Of a stretch of DNA of 64,000 nucleotides, positions 1 to 11,867 are shown piece after piece. The stretch is taken from positions 29,669,613 through 29,733,612 of the forward strand of contig CM030708.1 in NCBI GenBank assembly GCA_017979445.1, written 5' to 3'. This DNA comes from Akebia trifoliata (taxonomy: Eukaryota; Streptophyta; Magnoliopsida; Ranunculales; Lardizabalaceae). Each line of letters opens with the position of its first letter. Within the stretch, counting starts at the first letter, position 1. The notes below the pieces were generated by a model. The model did no database searches and was not told where the DNA came from. It saw nothing but the letters and a program-made list of their open reading frames with translations. The position numbers and the translations under genes were made by a program.

Positions 1-1280
1 ATAAGAAGGGGGAATCTTGCAAGTGCAATGTAAGTGTAGTTTAAGAAATATTTTTGTTTAGTGTTTATTATGAACAAGAAGGATGGTTAATGCAAGTTAG
101 GTGCAATTTTTTATTAAGTAATATTGTTATTTAATAATTTTTTTATATCAAATTATAAGATTTTACAAATTATTTAAATTAAATTTCATTTTGCTTGAAG
201 GGTTGAAGAGAGATAGTGTGTCAAGTTGTAAGTTGTGTATGGGGAGGAGTTATTGACTATCGTTGGCCTTTATGGTAGAATCAATCGAGAAGATGGTTTA
301 CTCTATTGTCAATGTCATTGTTGCAGAACCCCGATGCCTACATTGCATTAATTTCTATGAAAAACATTGAATAAGACATATACTCGATGGTTCAAAAACG
401 GCTGAGTAAAAGAGAAAAGTTTTTAAATATATTATAGAGAATTTCATACAAAATGTATATTTCAATAAAGATCTTTAATCAATTCTTTATTATGATTTCC
501 CAGTAAAGATTTCCATGAAAACTTTACATTTAGTAAAATCTTAACAAAGACAAACAAACTTATGAAATGAAAGAGAGAAATTTTGAAAAATCCAAACAAA
601 ATAAAACTATTTTTGAAGATTAAGAGAAGGGGATTTTTTTTTCCTTGCAAGTGAGGTGATATGTGGTTTGCACTTAGTGTGTGAAGACGTACATGAGTAG
701 ATATAGTAGAGGTACCCTATTAATCACAATCGAACGAAAACCAAGATTTTGGATACCTTTTTATTGGAACTGATTAAAGGGTATCTTAGAATCGAACCGA
801 TAGAGAATTGGAATCGATATTAATCGAAAATTGAAACTGTTTATAAAGATAAAATTTCAAACATCCTTAATTACAAACTTCCAATTTAACTTCTTACTTA
901 TCAATTATTCGTCTTAGGTTTCCAACGACGGAACATATATATTTTGATCTCAAGATACGCACTGACCTAGTATGAGAGACTTGTCATCGATTAATCTTGA
1001 GATTCAGATCATTTGACCTTGGGAGACACAAAATGAGATATAACAACAACTATCTATCCAAAAGTCTCAAAATGCCATATATTTGACTTAATCAAATTTA
1101 GCACACATTTTTCCCTTTTCCCTATAACTATTTATTTCTTATAATATTCACATAAATATAAGTATACATTTTTATATATAAATAAAAAAATTGACTTATG
1201 AGTATCATACTAAGATCTGATAACTTTCTAACAATATTATTTCTTTAAACTTAAAGATTGTAAGATGCTAAATTTTTAAA
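1..1280. other. AT-rich intergenic DNA, no gene seen
   Basis: No reading frame resembling a known protein was found here on either strand. The longest open stretch (about 62 codons, minus strand near 462-650) is low-complexity and Phe/Leu-rich, as expected from AT-rich noncoding DNA. I see no clear repeat until the foldback element that begins near 1281. Confidence 0.6.
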
Positions 1281-1509
1281 AGAGCCGTGATAATAAGACT
1301 CCCCCACGTGACATACACAATCGACTCCCCTAACATGGGGTTTGTCAGAATCATAGATTTCCTTTCATTGGGATACACAACTGCATAGATTTATGGGGAT
1401 GTGTAGTTGTGTATTCCAAGGCATAAAGTCTATGGTTCTAGCACACCCCACGTCAAGCGAGTCGATTGAGTATGCCACACTCAGGAGAGTCTTATCTTAT
1501 TATCACCTC
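1281..1509. mobile_element. Foldback MITE, family A copy 1
   Basis: This is a palindromic element. The left end reads GTGATAATAAGACTCC and the right end carries the inverted counterpart GGAGAGTCTTATCTTATTATCAC. The inner arms also pair: CATACACAATCGACTCCCC faces GAGTCGATTGAGTATG, and the centre pairs GGGATACACAACTGCA with its complement around a TGTAGTTGTGTATTCC segment. Related copies lie at 2283-2472, 5496-5709, about 50675-50850 and 52741-52890. The element has no coding capacity. Flanking TTTTTAAA on both sides may be the target duplication, but the AT-rich context makes this uncertain. Confidence 0.7.
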
Positions 1510-1939
1510 TTTTTTTAAATCTTGAATAAAGGACTATTTATGTGTGTGTGAGAGAGAAAGAGAGACATTGTCTCCAATAATTTTACTATGAAATGTTAGT
1601 ATCACACGCATTCTTTTTTACATAAAAAATGGTCAAAATGTGATATCAGCCTCACAAAGGTTTTCATTTTCTTTATAGAAAATAGAGGTGCATACAGTCC
1701 AACTTTATTCAACACTTGAACTATCGGTTTTTGTGAATCATTTTAAAATAAATTTTTGTAGAATATTTCCTTACGAAGATAAGATTTGTGGAAAAGGATG
1801 TAATTTCTATTATGAAACGATTATTTATGTCAAAACTTAATAATATATGTTTACGTATGAAAATAAAATAAGGTCATTTAAAGTGATTTATAATGCGTGT
1901 CTCTCTAGGTGAATATTTTAAATACTCATTTATTTTTAA

Positions 1940-2260
1940 ACCAATGGCATGCCACCCTTGACTTCACTTTTCTCTTATAGATTAACGAAAATGACCTAAA
2001 TGCTCTCATATTCAACGTCTAGCAAAAAATCTTAAACTTTTCTTTCAAAAGTTCATCATCTTCATGTTCTTCAATTTCGTCTGATAAATTATTTTTAATC
2101 CATTCAACCTCATCTTCAATTTATTTTTTCAACCCTTTGATCCCATGTGGAAAATCTTTGATATTTTATCCAAAATTATATTATCTTCTACTTCCCAAAA
2201 AACATTATCTTGTTCATGCGCTTTGGAGGGTGACCTACATAGGATCTTATTGTTAAATAT
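1940..2260. repeat. Family F repeat, partial copy
   Basis: The segment contains 'GCCACCCTTGACTTCACTTT', then 'AAAATGACCTAAATGC' and 'CATCATCTTCATGTTCTTCA'. The same order of motifs occurs at 55600-56140 and 63250-63740, so this is a dispersed noncoding repeat. Only one end is recognisable here. No protein is encoded. Confidence 0.45.
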
Positions 2261-2282
2261 GAGGGTAAAAAATTTTTACCCA

Positions 2283-2472
2283 AGAGGTTGATGGTAATCA
2301 GGAATCGTAGATCTATACGTTTTAGAATACACGCGCGATTCCCTTTGAATAGATATTTTTTTTGGGGAAGTGCAATTTTGTATTCTAGGCGTACGGATAT
2401 GCGGTTCCCGAACTTGTCATGTCAGGAGAATCGATTGAGTGTGTCACGTCTGGTAGTCAGATTATCACGATT
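2283..2472. mobile_element. Foldback MITE, family A copy 2 (diverged)
   Basis: The right half, GTCATGTCAGGAGAATCGATTGAGTG (about 2418-2443) followed by a TCAGATTATCACGA end, matches the right half of family A copies 1 and 3. The left half is more diverged, beginning near GGTAATCAGGAATCGTAG. The two halves can still fold back through the segment around 2340-2390. Short ORFs across it are incidental. Confidence 0.5.
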
Positions 2473-2949
2473 CATTTTTATATTCTTTACTGGGTTTTTC
2501 AGATCAATCCAAAGGGTCATTAAAATCATGTTTTTAATTAATTAATTTATTTTTATGTTGATTAGTATGAATTGCGTGGTGTTTTAGATATTTTTTGCTT
2601 TTGTTTTTTTCTTGGGTGTGAAGGTGTGAACCATTGAATCGAATTTTCAATGAAAAAGATTGCTTTTTGTTCTTATTGTAGATGCGTTCAACGGTTAAGA
2701 CTTTGAGAGTGTGAGACGAGACGACATTAAAGACTTGATACAAAGTATGAGCAAGATAAAGAGTCAGAGTTAGAAAGAGAAAAAGATGAGCTCATAAGGA
2801 CCACATGCACACCACACAAATAGTCTCAGCTTCTAGACTCGGTTATTTCTTAGCTTCACATTTAAGTTGGATAGATTCCTATTGATCTTCTAATATTAGA
2901 GTCCCCATTCCACAAGCTTACAAGTGCTGCACGTTTTGGATATTGGACC

Positions 2950-3690
2950 AGTTTTTTTTTTTTTTTTTTTTTTGTGAAATGGGAGATTACCAAATTGTGA
3001 AGACTTCATATATGTCATCAATCCCCCCCTCCCCCCTTTTTTTTATGGGTATCTCTACATCAATCCTTGAAATCTGTAAGTGGGTCCAAGAAATCTAAAT
3101 TGTGCTTGACACTAAGAATGAGCAAAACCCTGTTGAATTTAGTTCCACATGAGATACAAATTACCTTATCTATCTCCTTGTAAGACTCAGGGTTTTACTC
3201 ATTCTCAACTTCGCACCAATTTTTTTTCTTTTTTGAATGGAAGATTACCAAATTGTCCCCCCTCTTTTTTTTTTTTTTATGGGCATCTTTACATCAATCC
3301 TTGATATCTGGAAGTGGGTCCAAGAAATCTAAATTGTGCTTGACACTAAGAATGAGCAAAACCCTATTGAATTTAGTTCCACATGGGATACAAATTGCCT
3401 TGTCTCTCTCCTTGTAAGACTCAGGGTTTTGCTCATTCTCAACTTCGGACCAATTTTTTTTTCTTTTTTGAATGGAAGATTACCAAATTGTGAAGACTTC
3501 ATATATGCCTCTACATCAATCCCCCCTCCCTCTCTTTTATGGGTATCTCTACATCAATCCTTAAAATCTGTAAGTGGGTCCAATAAATCTAAATTGTGCT
3601 TGACAATTGAGAATGAGCAAAATCCTGTTGAGTTTAGTTCCACATCGAAATTGCCTTGTCTCTCTCCTTATAAGACTTAGGACCTCTGCA
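2950..3690. repeat. Three direct repeats of about 235-260 bp
   Basis: The unit carries 'GGAAGATTACCAAATTGTG', a poly-T/poly-C tract, 'TATGGGTATCTCTACATCAA', 'GTGGGTCCAAGAAATC', 'AATGAGCAAAACCCTGTTGA' and 'TCCTTGTAAGACTCAGGGTT'. The TATGGG anchor occurs at about 3044, 3278 and 3538. A fourth, partial and more diverged copy (GTTGAGTTTGGTCCCACATT, TCCTTATAAGATTC) lies at 3825-3925. The 114-codon ORF running through units 2 and 3 (3336-3680) follows the repeat and is not a supported gene. Confidence 0.75.
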
Positions 3691-4034
3691 TTCATTGTCA
3701 ATAAGTTTTGAGTTGGACCCCCAAACTTATCATTATACAAGAGTTGGCCTTTCTTTCCTTCACGTCATCCAATTCATATCTCCATGTACTTTGACCTAGT
3801 CCAGTCCACACATGTAAGGGTGTGTTGAGTTTGGTCCCACATTAGACACAAATTGTCTTGTCTCTTTCCTTATAAGATTCTGAGTCTCTCCACTCATTGC
3901 CAATTGATTTTGAGTTGGACCCCCAAACTTATCAAATCCATTGTTCAATTGTTGTGAGGGTGTCTAATACTCCTAAGTCGGGATTGGGCTTCAAGAGGCT
4001 AATTCAAAAGGAAAAAAGGAACTAATTGATCATG

Positions 4035-4140
4035 TTGCAGGTGCCAATTAGCTTAACTTCATTGGTAAATTCTTTGTGTGATGATAGAGTCCTTGGTTCA
4101 AATCCCATCAGCATTGAGTTACCAATAATATATATATATA
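4035..4140 (+). mobile_element. SINE-like fragment with Pol III A and B boxes
   Basis: The segment starting GTGCCAATTAGCTTAACTTC contains an A-box-like TAGCTTAACTTCATTGG. About 40 bp further on is a B-box-like GGTTCAAATCCC. It ends in a (TA)-rich tail. This spacing and order match the tRNA-derived head of plant SINEs. It does not fold into a tRNA cloverleaf that I can support, so I call it a SINE relic and not a tRNA gene. Confidence 0.45.
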
Positions 4141-4150
4141 CATATAAATG

Positions 4151-4504
4151 GGTCCCGTTCAATGGCTAACTTTTTGGCAAAACATTTTTCAAAACATGAG
4201 TTAGAAGTTTTGGAAGGGGCTGATTTTTGGTGAGGATGATCTCTACGGTGAGGAGATCATCATCACCAAAAATCAGCCCATTCCAAAACTTCTAACCTCA
4301 TCAAAAATAGTTTACAAAAAATAGACAGTCCACGATTTTTCAACTTGTAAACATGGGTTAGAAGTTTTGGAATAGACTAATTTTTTGTGAGGATGATCTC
4401 CTCACCGTAGAGATCATCCTCACCAACAATCAGCCCATTCCAAAACTTCTAACTCATGTTTTGAAAAATGTTTTGCCAAAAAGTTAGCCATTGAACGCTA
4501 CCCT
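4151..4504. mobile_element. Long hairpin element D1
   Basis: This is a foldback of about 350 bp. The left edge, CAATGGCTAACTTTTTGGCA, is complementary to the right edge, TGCCAAAAAGTTAGCCATTG. Each arm contains further inverted segments: 'AGAAGTTTTGGAA...CTGATTTTTGGTGAGGATGATCTC' faces 'GAGATCATC...CACCAAAAATCAGCC...TTCCAAAACTTCTAAC'. The element is therefore a hairpin built of smaller hairpins. It has no coding content. It is followed, after a short (TA)n spacer, by the related element D2. Confidence 0.75.
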
Positions 4505-4513
4505 ATATATATA

Positions 4514-4889
4514 TGGGGCTGTTCAGTAGCCCTAAAGTTTGTCAAACATTTTGTCAAACATTTTTCAAAACATGGGTTAGAAGCTTTGGAATGAGCTGAT
4601 TTTTTGTGAGGATGATCTCTATGATGAGAAGATCATCCTTACCAAAAATCAGCATATTTCAAAACTTCTAACCCTATCAAAAGTGATTTACAAAAATTGG
4701 ACGGTCCATGATTCTTCAACTTGTAAACTAGGGTTAGAAGTTTCAAAATGAGCTGAGTTTCGGTGAGGATGATCTCTTCATCATAGAGATCATCCTCACA
4801 AAAAATCAGCCTATTCCAAAAATTTTAACCCCATCAAAAGTGATTTACAAAAAATGTTTGGCAAACTTTAGGGCTGCCGAACCGCTCTC
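4514..4889. mobile_element. Long hairpin element D2
   Basis: This is a second foldback of the same family. The left edge, CCCTAAAGTTTGTCAAACAT, pairs with the right edge, TTTGGCAAACTTTAGGGC. The interior repeats the TTAGAAGTTT/GATGATCTC modules in direct and inverted order, as in D1. It lies between (TA)n tracts at about 4504-4513 and 4890-4900, so it probably inserted into TA-rich DNA. No protein is encoded. Confidence 0.75.
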
Positions 4890-5495
4890 ATATATATATA
4901 TTGTTAAATCGTACTAATTGACTAACTCGTGTACATTGGACCCACACAACCAATAAGTCGCAAATATGTACTAGAAACCCAAGGAGAGGCACTTGACGCC
5001 CCAATCAATAAGTCAAAAAAACTAAATAACCTAGTCATGAACTCCACACAAGGAACTTGATGAGATCACCAAAGTCCCTAAATCAAATAAAGTCTATCAA
5101 ATAAGGGATAGATTTGAAATTGGACTTCATCGTAGGACTATAAATAATAAAGTCAAGTCTCTAAAGGGATTTTAGATCATTTCTATCACGAAGATTTGAA
5201 TTTCATTAATTTAATAAAGATCGACCAAAATACTACAAACAATATATATCAGACATTGAAAATATCCTGAAACAATGCTACTAGTACATTTCTCCAAGGT
5301 GGTGAAAACAATTTCACTGTTTTGCTTGAAAAGCGTTCGATTGGTGGCCATTTTTCGTATTTTTGGAGTGAATGATTATTCCTTTGAAAACTAGTTTACA
5401 TCATGGTCTGTTGGGACAGTTTCCCCCACATTTTGTATTTTAAATTATAAAAGTTCAAAAACCCCTTCCTTTTGGACCTACAAACACATGTATAT

Positions 5496-5709
5496 AATAT
5501 GATTCCCCACGTGACATACTCAATCAACTCCCCTGACATGGGATGTGTCATAACCATACACTTTATGCCATGGGATACACAACTGCACATCCCCATAAAT
5601 TTGTGTAGTAATGTATCCTAATGAAAGGAAACCTATGGTTCTGACACATCCCATGTTAGGGGAGACGATTGAGTATGCCACGTGAGAGAGTCAAATTATC
5701 ACGACTCTT
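5496..5709. mobile_element. Foldback MITE, family A copy 3
   Basis: The left arm, CCCCACGTGACATACTCAAT, pairs with the right arm ATTGAGTATGCCACGTGAGA. The inner parts GGGATACACAACTGCACATC and TGTGTAGTAATGTATCC fold back in the centre. The copy resembles family A copy 1 throughout, including the palindrome 'ATGGTTCTGACACATCCCAT' against 'ATGGGATGTGTCATAACCAT'. It encodes no protein. Confidence 0.75.
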
Positions 5710-8410
5710 CTAACTAATACCATATCCCCCACATTCTATGGACAGGAAGAGTGAGAAATTAAAAGTCTATTAAGTATGAAAATTATTATAATTATTATAA
5801 CATTATTTGAAGGCAATAATAGAAAGATAACCTGTTACTTTATCCTTAATTTTGGTAATTATTGAAGCCCAATCAAATATTATTCAATTAAGCCCTTGTC
5901 CACCTCTATTACCTATGGGGAAGGGTCCAAGAACAAGAGAGAAGGCAAAGAACAAATAATAATATTGCATCCATGTCTCGGACAATGATATTAATGGTTA
6001 TTAATCACACTTGAAAGATATATATATATATATGCATTTAGAATTAGCCAAACTAAGAACAAACTGACAATAAAATGATGACTTCAATAACGATGGTAAT
6101 GGTGTCGTTGACAAAAAAAAAATGGTGATTAGGCCAAATGTCATTGTCATCATTGTGAATCTGTGGTTGATGAAAGCTTGGATTCTTGAATCTATAACAA
6201 TATATTCGATGAAAAACAATCAACAAAATACAAGATTTGTGTGATTGAGCTAAGCCAACATCCACAGATGAAGGATGAGAGAGTTTTTATTACTTTTGAG
6301 ATCGAATCATTATAGCTCTAACTTATATAATTGTAGTTTCCCAATCCAAATCATTCTCTCGAAATCAAAATGTCATATTTTTCCTTATGTTGTACACTAA
6401 AATCTAAAACAATAACAATTTCATGGATAAAAAATGGTAGTGATGCCAATTGGCATCGTCATCATCACCTTTATTATTACTATTATTAGTATTATGGTAA
6501 TGTTCTTAAATTTATTATTAGCTTGTCAAGAGGTTATTGGTTCATAAAATGGGTTTCTAGACAAATTAAAGTCCAGTTAGAACCACTATTTTCAATTTAA
6601 TGGGTTTTATTTTTTATTTAAGGTTTGTATGATTGAGCCAAAAAAAGAGTTTTTCTTAGAAAATTTGATTTGCAGGTATAGGGAATCATATCTTATCTCG
6701 ACGAAAAAAAAAGAAAAAAGAAATTCCAACCAAACTCTCGAAGAAAAATAAATTTCTTACCAAAACGGAAAATTCTTATTTTTAATTTGATGGAGATAAC
6801 TCCTTCAAATATTTTATTGTTGATTCCTTATCGTATATTTGATCAGCTTTTGTTATTCAAATCTAATGTATATATAGTTTTCTATTTTTTATTTATTTAG
6901 TAATTTTGGGTTTATTGGTGTAACAATAAATGGTTTGAATATGGTGGGTTAGTGAGCCCATTTAACTTTGCAACAAAGCATTTTCAGGAGAAAATTAATT
7001 AATTAATTAATTTTTTTTTTTGTTTGGAAAACAAGACCAACCAATGAATAATAATAACAGTTGGGACAGTAGTAGGTAACATAAAAACAACTTGGGGAAT
7101 TAATGGGCTGGGTGGGTCCAATGGGATTTAAGTCCTAATCAATATGGTCCCATAAATGGGCTGTACTGCCACAGCCATAGGACTGTTGAGGCTTACTTTT
7201 AAGGCCCACTTCATAAATTTGTACCAAATAGGTTTAAAATTTTACAAAATTAATCCTAGCTTTGACATGGGGCACTGTTAAAAACATTTTTGGGGTGGAC
7301 TTGGGGATAACGGTCAAACCAAAAATGGTCAAACTAGAAATTATTGGGCTGGCCTTGGGTCTATAACGTTCAAACCATTAATGGGTCAAACTAGGTTTGG
7401 TATTAGTTTAAGGCCCACAGACCACATGACAAGGAATGACTTTCCAATTAAGGTTGATAGAGTCATAGATTGATAGTTAGAAATAACATCTACTACAGAA
7501 AACCTTAAAGATTGTCGTCGAGATAATGAAAGTAGATATGAAGTCATTTTGAAAATTTTTAGTGATAATTATAACCAATATTTTATTACGAATAATTCCG
7601 ATAAGACATTTACGTATTATAGTATGGTGTGATTTGATTCTGCTTATTTATTATAAAATATTTGATTTTGGACAAAGTTGAATAGAAGAACATGGATCGT
7701 TTAACTGACCCATACCATAGACTTGTTAGCAATTTGGAATATAGCAAAAATTCGATTCGATTTTGGATTGCAAAAATTCGATACATGAAAAATATGCTGC
7801 ACTTTCTTCTTACGTGTGTTATCTGTCTTATTTCAAAATTTTGAAGGAAAAAAAAAAAGGGGCCTTTGTTTTTAAATAGATTGCTTCAAAATTTTGAAGC
7901 ATGGCAGCTTCAAAGTCAACTTGTATTACACATCACAGCTTAAAACTCTACTCTTTGCAACACACAACAGTTACAATAGCATTTTTTTCCATCGAGTTTT
8001 ATAAAAAATCATTAAAGTTATTAAAAAATGCGTTTTATTCTTTTTTTAACTTAAAAATGTGTGAATTATTCAAAATAGTTCAATAATCCGGAGAATAATA
8101 CTTTCATTGGAAATTTTTTTTTGAAAAATTCATGAATTTTTCAAGAATTAAATGGGAGTTCGCTTACAAGGTACCATAGTTGTACTCATTTTTCACTACC
8201 CGGACCAATTGAATGAAGACACATGCCATGCGACGAGAGGTGCAAGATATGACATATAATCCTAAATCAAATTCATTACATGATACATCATTATGTCAAT
8301 CAAAAAATAAAAAATAATTTTATCCAATAACATCACCAAAACTCAAGATTCATGATATTTTTTTATTTTATGAGAATTATTATTTCAACACCAGTAGTGA
8401 ATGCCAATTG
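5710..8410. other. Gene-free AT-rich stretch
   Basis: No supported gene was found. The region contains scattered simple repeats, for example (TA)n near 6019-6034. A short direct repeat near 7308-7395 contains GGTCAAAC and a variant of 'ATGGTCAAACTAG'. Several segments rich in 'GGGCT/AGCCC' motifs near 6900-7440 probably come from old transposon ends. Open frames over 60 codons here are overlapping, low-complexity and match nothing I recognise. Confidence 0.5.
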
Positions 8411-8411
8411 C

Positions 8412-8586
8412 ATTGTTGAAGTGACCTCAAGATTGGACCTCATATCGTACACTCTGACGTGAAAGTGTATGGGAATCATAGATGCTTTTCCTTTAGATAC
8501 GAATGAAAAAGCATCTATGGTTCCTGTCCACTTTCATGTCAAGATGTGCCATATGGGGTCCAATCTTGAGGTCACTCCAGCATGAC
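8412..8586. mobile_element. Foldback MITE, family B copy 1
   Basis: The terminal arms are GTGACCTCAAGATTGGACCTC and its inverted partner GGGTCCAATCTTGAGGTCAC. The centre pairs AAGCATCTATGGTTCC with GGAATCATAGATGCTT around a short loop. Length is about 175 bp. Other copies are at 51961-52128 and 62840-63005, with a possible diverged relative at 21194-21313. There is no coding capacity. Confidence 0.8.
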
Positions 8587-9070
8587 TCATTAATTTATTA
8601 TCAAGTTATGAGGTTGTTAATTCATGAAGTGCAACTTCTTGTATCAAAATTTAGCTAGATCCACTAATATCTATTTAATTGGTGCATCTTTTATTTAGGG
8701 TTGAAATAAATATATTTTAGAATAATATACTTTCCTTGGATTATATTCCGATTTTTTTCCCGAATAAAGCCTTTTCTCCATAGTCATTCGGACCCTCAGG
8801 ATACGACGATGAGCACCAACGAGATAGAAGAAGTCGACGAGTGATACTTGTTGTCTGTAAAAATTCAAGTTCTTCGCATTTTCCTTACTAATTCATCAAT
8901 CCAATTATTTAAATAAACCCAACAATACACAAAAAACACCTAAGTGTTAAATATTAATAGTGTGAAAAGTTAAGCCTTTATCTCTCTTCGTAGATTATGA
9001 ACCTCGGCCCAAAAATTCAATTTCATTTAGAGTGGTAATAAGTAATTAAACAGAAAAAATAAAAAATAAA

Positions 9071-9192
9071 AGAGCTTCTATTGTCACACCAATTTTTACT
9101 AAGAGCACCTCAAGATGGGTGCTATTTCTTCCTTAATATCATGTGAATTGGTGTGCTCTTAGTAAAAGTTGATGTGGCAATAGAATCTCTTA
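9071..9192. mobile_element. Small foldback MITE, family C copy 1
   Basis: The ends read AGAGCTTCTATTGTCACACC and, inverted, TGTGGCAATAGAATCTCTT. The inner arms ACTAAGAGCACCTCAAG and GGTGTGCTCTTAGTAAAAGT also pair. The element is about 120 bp. Its closest relative in the window is at 47115-47238, inside NPGR2 intron 3. Longer relatives share only the terminal motif, for example 42306-42654. Confidence 0.7.
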
Positions 9193-9372
9193 GAAATAAT
9201 AGTGAGGGTTTTAGTGGGCCCGGAGAGCCTAATTGGATTTTAGACTTGAGCCATATGATCCACACTTGGGCTGTAGTAATATGTCCAATAGACCTTACAA
9301 GGGTTCATTTTTAGGCCCACTTTAAATGCATCAGGATTGGGCTAACCTTTTTCAGAAAATGAGCACTACTAT

Positions 9373-9595
9373 TGTGATGGTCCACCATTAAAACTATTAT
9401 TGGGCTTAGTTTGGGCTCAAAATATTTGAGCTAATAAAATAATTTCCCCTCCCCTGTGATGGCCCACCATTAAAACTTTTATTGGGCTTAGTTTGGGCCC
9501 AAAATATTTGAGATAATAAAATAATTTCCCCTCTCCTGTGATGGCCCACCATTAAAACTATTATTGGGCTCAGTTTGGGCCCAAAATATTTGAGC
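9373..9595. repeat. Tandem repeat, 82-bp unit, about 2.7 copies
   Basis: The anchor TGTGATGG(C/T)CCACCATTAA occurs at 9373, 9455 and 9537, exactly 82 bp apart. The units differ at only a few positions, and the last unit stops after 'AAAATATTTGAG'. An adjacent (CA)n tract follows. The minus-strand ORF across it (9406-9615) simply reads the repeat. Confidence 0.85.
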
Positions 9596-10967
9596 ACACA
9601 CGCACACACACACAATTAATTTTGAAGACAATTATGGGTGGTTATGGATCAGCCAATCTTGAACAAATAGAATTTAGCTAGAATTAGGGTTCAAATCTTC
9701 ATGATATATTCCATTTCTCATTATAGCTCAATATTTAGTTGTTTGTTTGGTTTGAACATTAAAGCCCATCGATAAATATGCTTATTATGTTAGGCAATCT
9801 TTTCCAAGTTAAGTAGAGATGAAAATCAAAACAAATGTAAGTGATTACGAGGCTCGTTTTACCTTTCGTGGAATCTGCAACATGAAATTGCAATTACAAT
9901 CATTACCTACAAACATTAAGACTAACAAAAATTTCCTAAAATCCTAGGAATTTTACATTGATAGTTTGAGAAGAAAAAAATGGATCACAAAAGAACATGC
10001 AAGGCTTGATAGTATGGAAACAAGAGAAGAAGAAAAAAAGGTCTAGAAACATAATTTGGGTCAAAATCTATCAAGAAGACTTGAAAAGAGATGAATTTTG
10101 GTGGTGGTATCGACGTTAATCAAATTAATAAGTTAAAACCTTCCAAAATGTTGTCCATATGGGACCTATGTGTAAGAATATAAAAATGGTATACGTCGAG
10201 CTTGATTCAAATGTAAGATTCTATGGTCTAAAGTATTATTCATACATATATAATTAAAGTTAACTTCGCATCTTTCTCCCCTTCCATATGTCACTATGTG
10301 ATAAATAATCGGATATGTGCTTGGTGACACATTTGGAGCTTTCTTCGCCAACACTAGTGATTTTGGTCTTTGAGCTTTGGAATCAAAGATATGGATTTTA
10401 CTTTCTCATCCAAATTGTCGCTTAAAAATGGGTTTCAGGGTTGAATCATGATCTAATAAGAGAGAAAAACTATGTAAGAAGTACAAAGAGATTGGGTGAA
10501 GAAAAAGGATGAGATCTACTTTCGTGAGGTTTGATTTGAAGAGTGGAAGGCTTGTCCATGAAGAGAGAAGAATGGATTCCTTTTTTACTTTTCCCTCACC
10601 ATTTCCTTTCCCCATTTTGATGGATATGTACACTTGAACCCATGACCCCAATCTTGTAAGACGGTATTGCCGTCATTTAGCACAAAAAATACCACGAATG
10701 ACTTGTATATGACAAACACAAGAAACAACTCAAATAACATTTCTGATTATTGGAGTACTTTTTGTTTGATGATTCTAAAATCGATTTATGAATTAAAATT
10801 GTATTTTAGCATAGGAAACAGATTCCATCGAAGATGACTAGAACGAGATTACCTGAGGTGGTCGAGTCACGGAGCGAAACTTGCTTGAACACCTCAAATG
10901 CCAAGATAACACACCCAAGTTATCTCGTTTGATTAAAAAAAAATCCATGAATTAAGGGGGAGGAATG

Positions 10968-11752
10968 AAAGATTACTTAAAAGACCCTGACAGAAGATTT
11001 CTTTCTAAATAATCTTTAAATTTTGGACGATAGGTTGATAGTCTATTTATTTCTTAATTATTATCGAATTCACTATTTTTTATTTATTGTCAAGTTCGCC
11101 ACTTTTTATTTATTATCAAACTCAACACTAGTAAAACCCACCTATTTTTTATTTTCAAGTTTTTTCCAACTAAAATACATGGAACTATCGAGTGAAAACT
11201 TGAGATAACGATTTGTTTAGATGATTTCAAATCAAAAGAATCATTCTTGATCAATTTTCATCCAAAGTAAAGAACAAAAGTGAACATTCCTAATTTTTTT
11301 CTTACGTATTTAAAATACTTGAAAATGGCTTCTTCTAATTTCTTAAATCCTTGTTGATGGAATGAAGTCAGTAACTCAATTGAGATGCTAAAACTCAAAA
11401 TTTTTTGGATGAAAACGATGAGTTGGAACTATTAAGATATTCAACCATGAGAAATGTGGGAAATGGATTAAGTACTGATTAAAAATAAAAGTTTTACTAA
11501 ATAAATTATTAAAAAAAACTTTAAAATTTAGGGATTAATTATAAAGAACTCCCTTTGCCGATGTCCTTTAAGTAATTCCCCACCACTGTTCCAACGATTA
11601 GGGCATTCAATTATGAGAAATGTGGGAAATGGTTCAAGGACTAATTGGAAAAAAAAAAAAAAATAATTATTAAATGAGTTATTAAGTAAGGCACCAAAAC
11701 TTAGAGACTAATTATAGATGACTCCTTCCTCCAGGTCCTTTTAAGAAATCAC
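10968..11752. mobile_element. Foldback element E, copy in the MORF9 promoter
   Basis: The left end (ATTACTTAAAAGACCCTGAC, then TTTCTTTCTAAATAATC) is an inverted version of the right end, which occurs twice. The first right-end copy is near 11522-11575 (GGGATTAATTATAAAGAACT, then TCCTTTAAGTAATT). The second is near 11699-11752 (GAGACTAATTATAGATGACT, then TCCTTTTAAGAAAT). A direct repeat of about 166 bp (anchors near 11427 and 11593, ATGAGAAATGTGGGAAATGG) explains the doubled end. The interior has the CAAGTTCGCCACTTTTTATT motif, also seen in the related element at 59611-60300. The element ends about 115 bp before the MORF9 start codon. Confidence 0.6.
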
Positions 11753-11867
11753 CCCTACCCGAAAAAATAAAAAATAAAAAATGAAAAATCAACTAGGCGA
11801 AGTGGCGAACAGATAAACCCCCCTTACCCCAAAATCCCTGAACGCTCGTCTCTCTCTCTCCGTAACC

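Noticed and set aside
3336..3680. 114-codon frame as a small gene
   Set aside because: It spans repeat units 2 and 3 and repeats its own text. It is explained by the direct repeats.
4085..4112. GGTTCAAATCCC as part of a tRNA gene
   Set aside because: No acceptor, D or anticodon stems could be formed around it. A SINE head fits better.
9373..9595. Tandem repeat considered as a CRISPR array
   Set aside because: There are no unique spacers between repeats, the unit is 82 bp and the genome is a plant. It is an ordinary tandem repeat.
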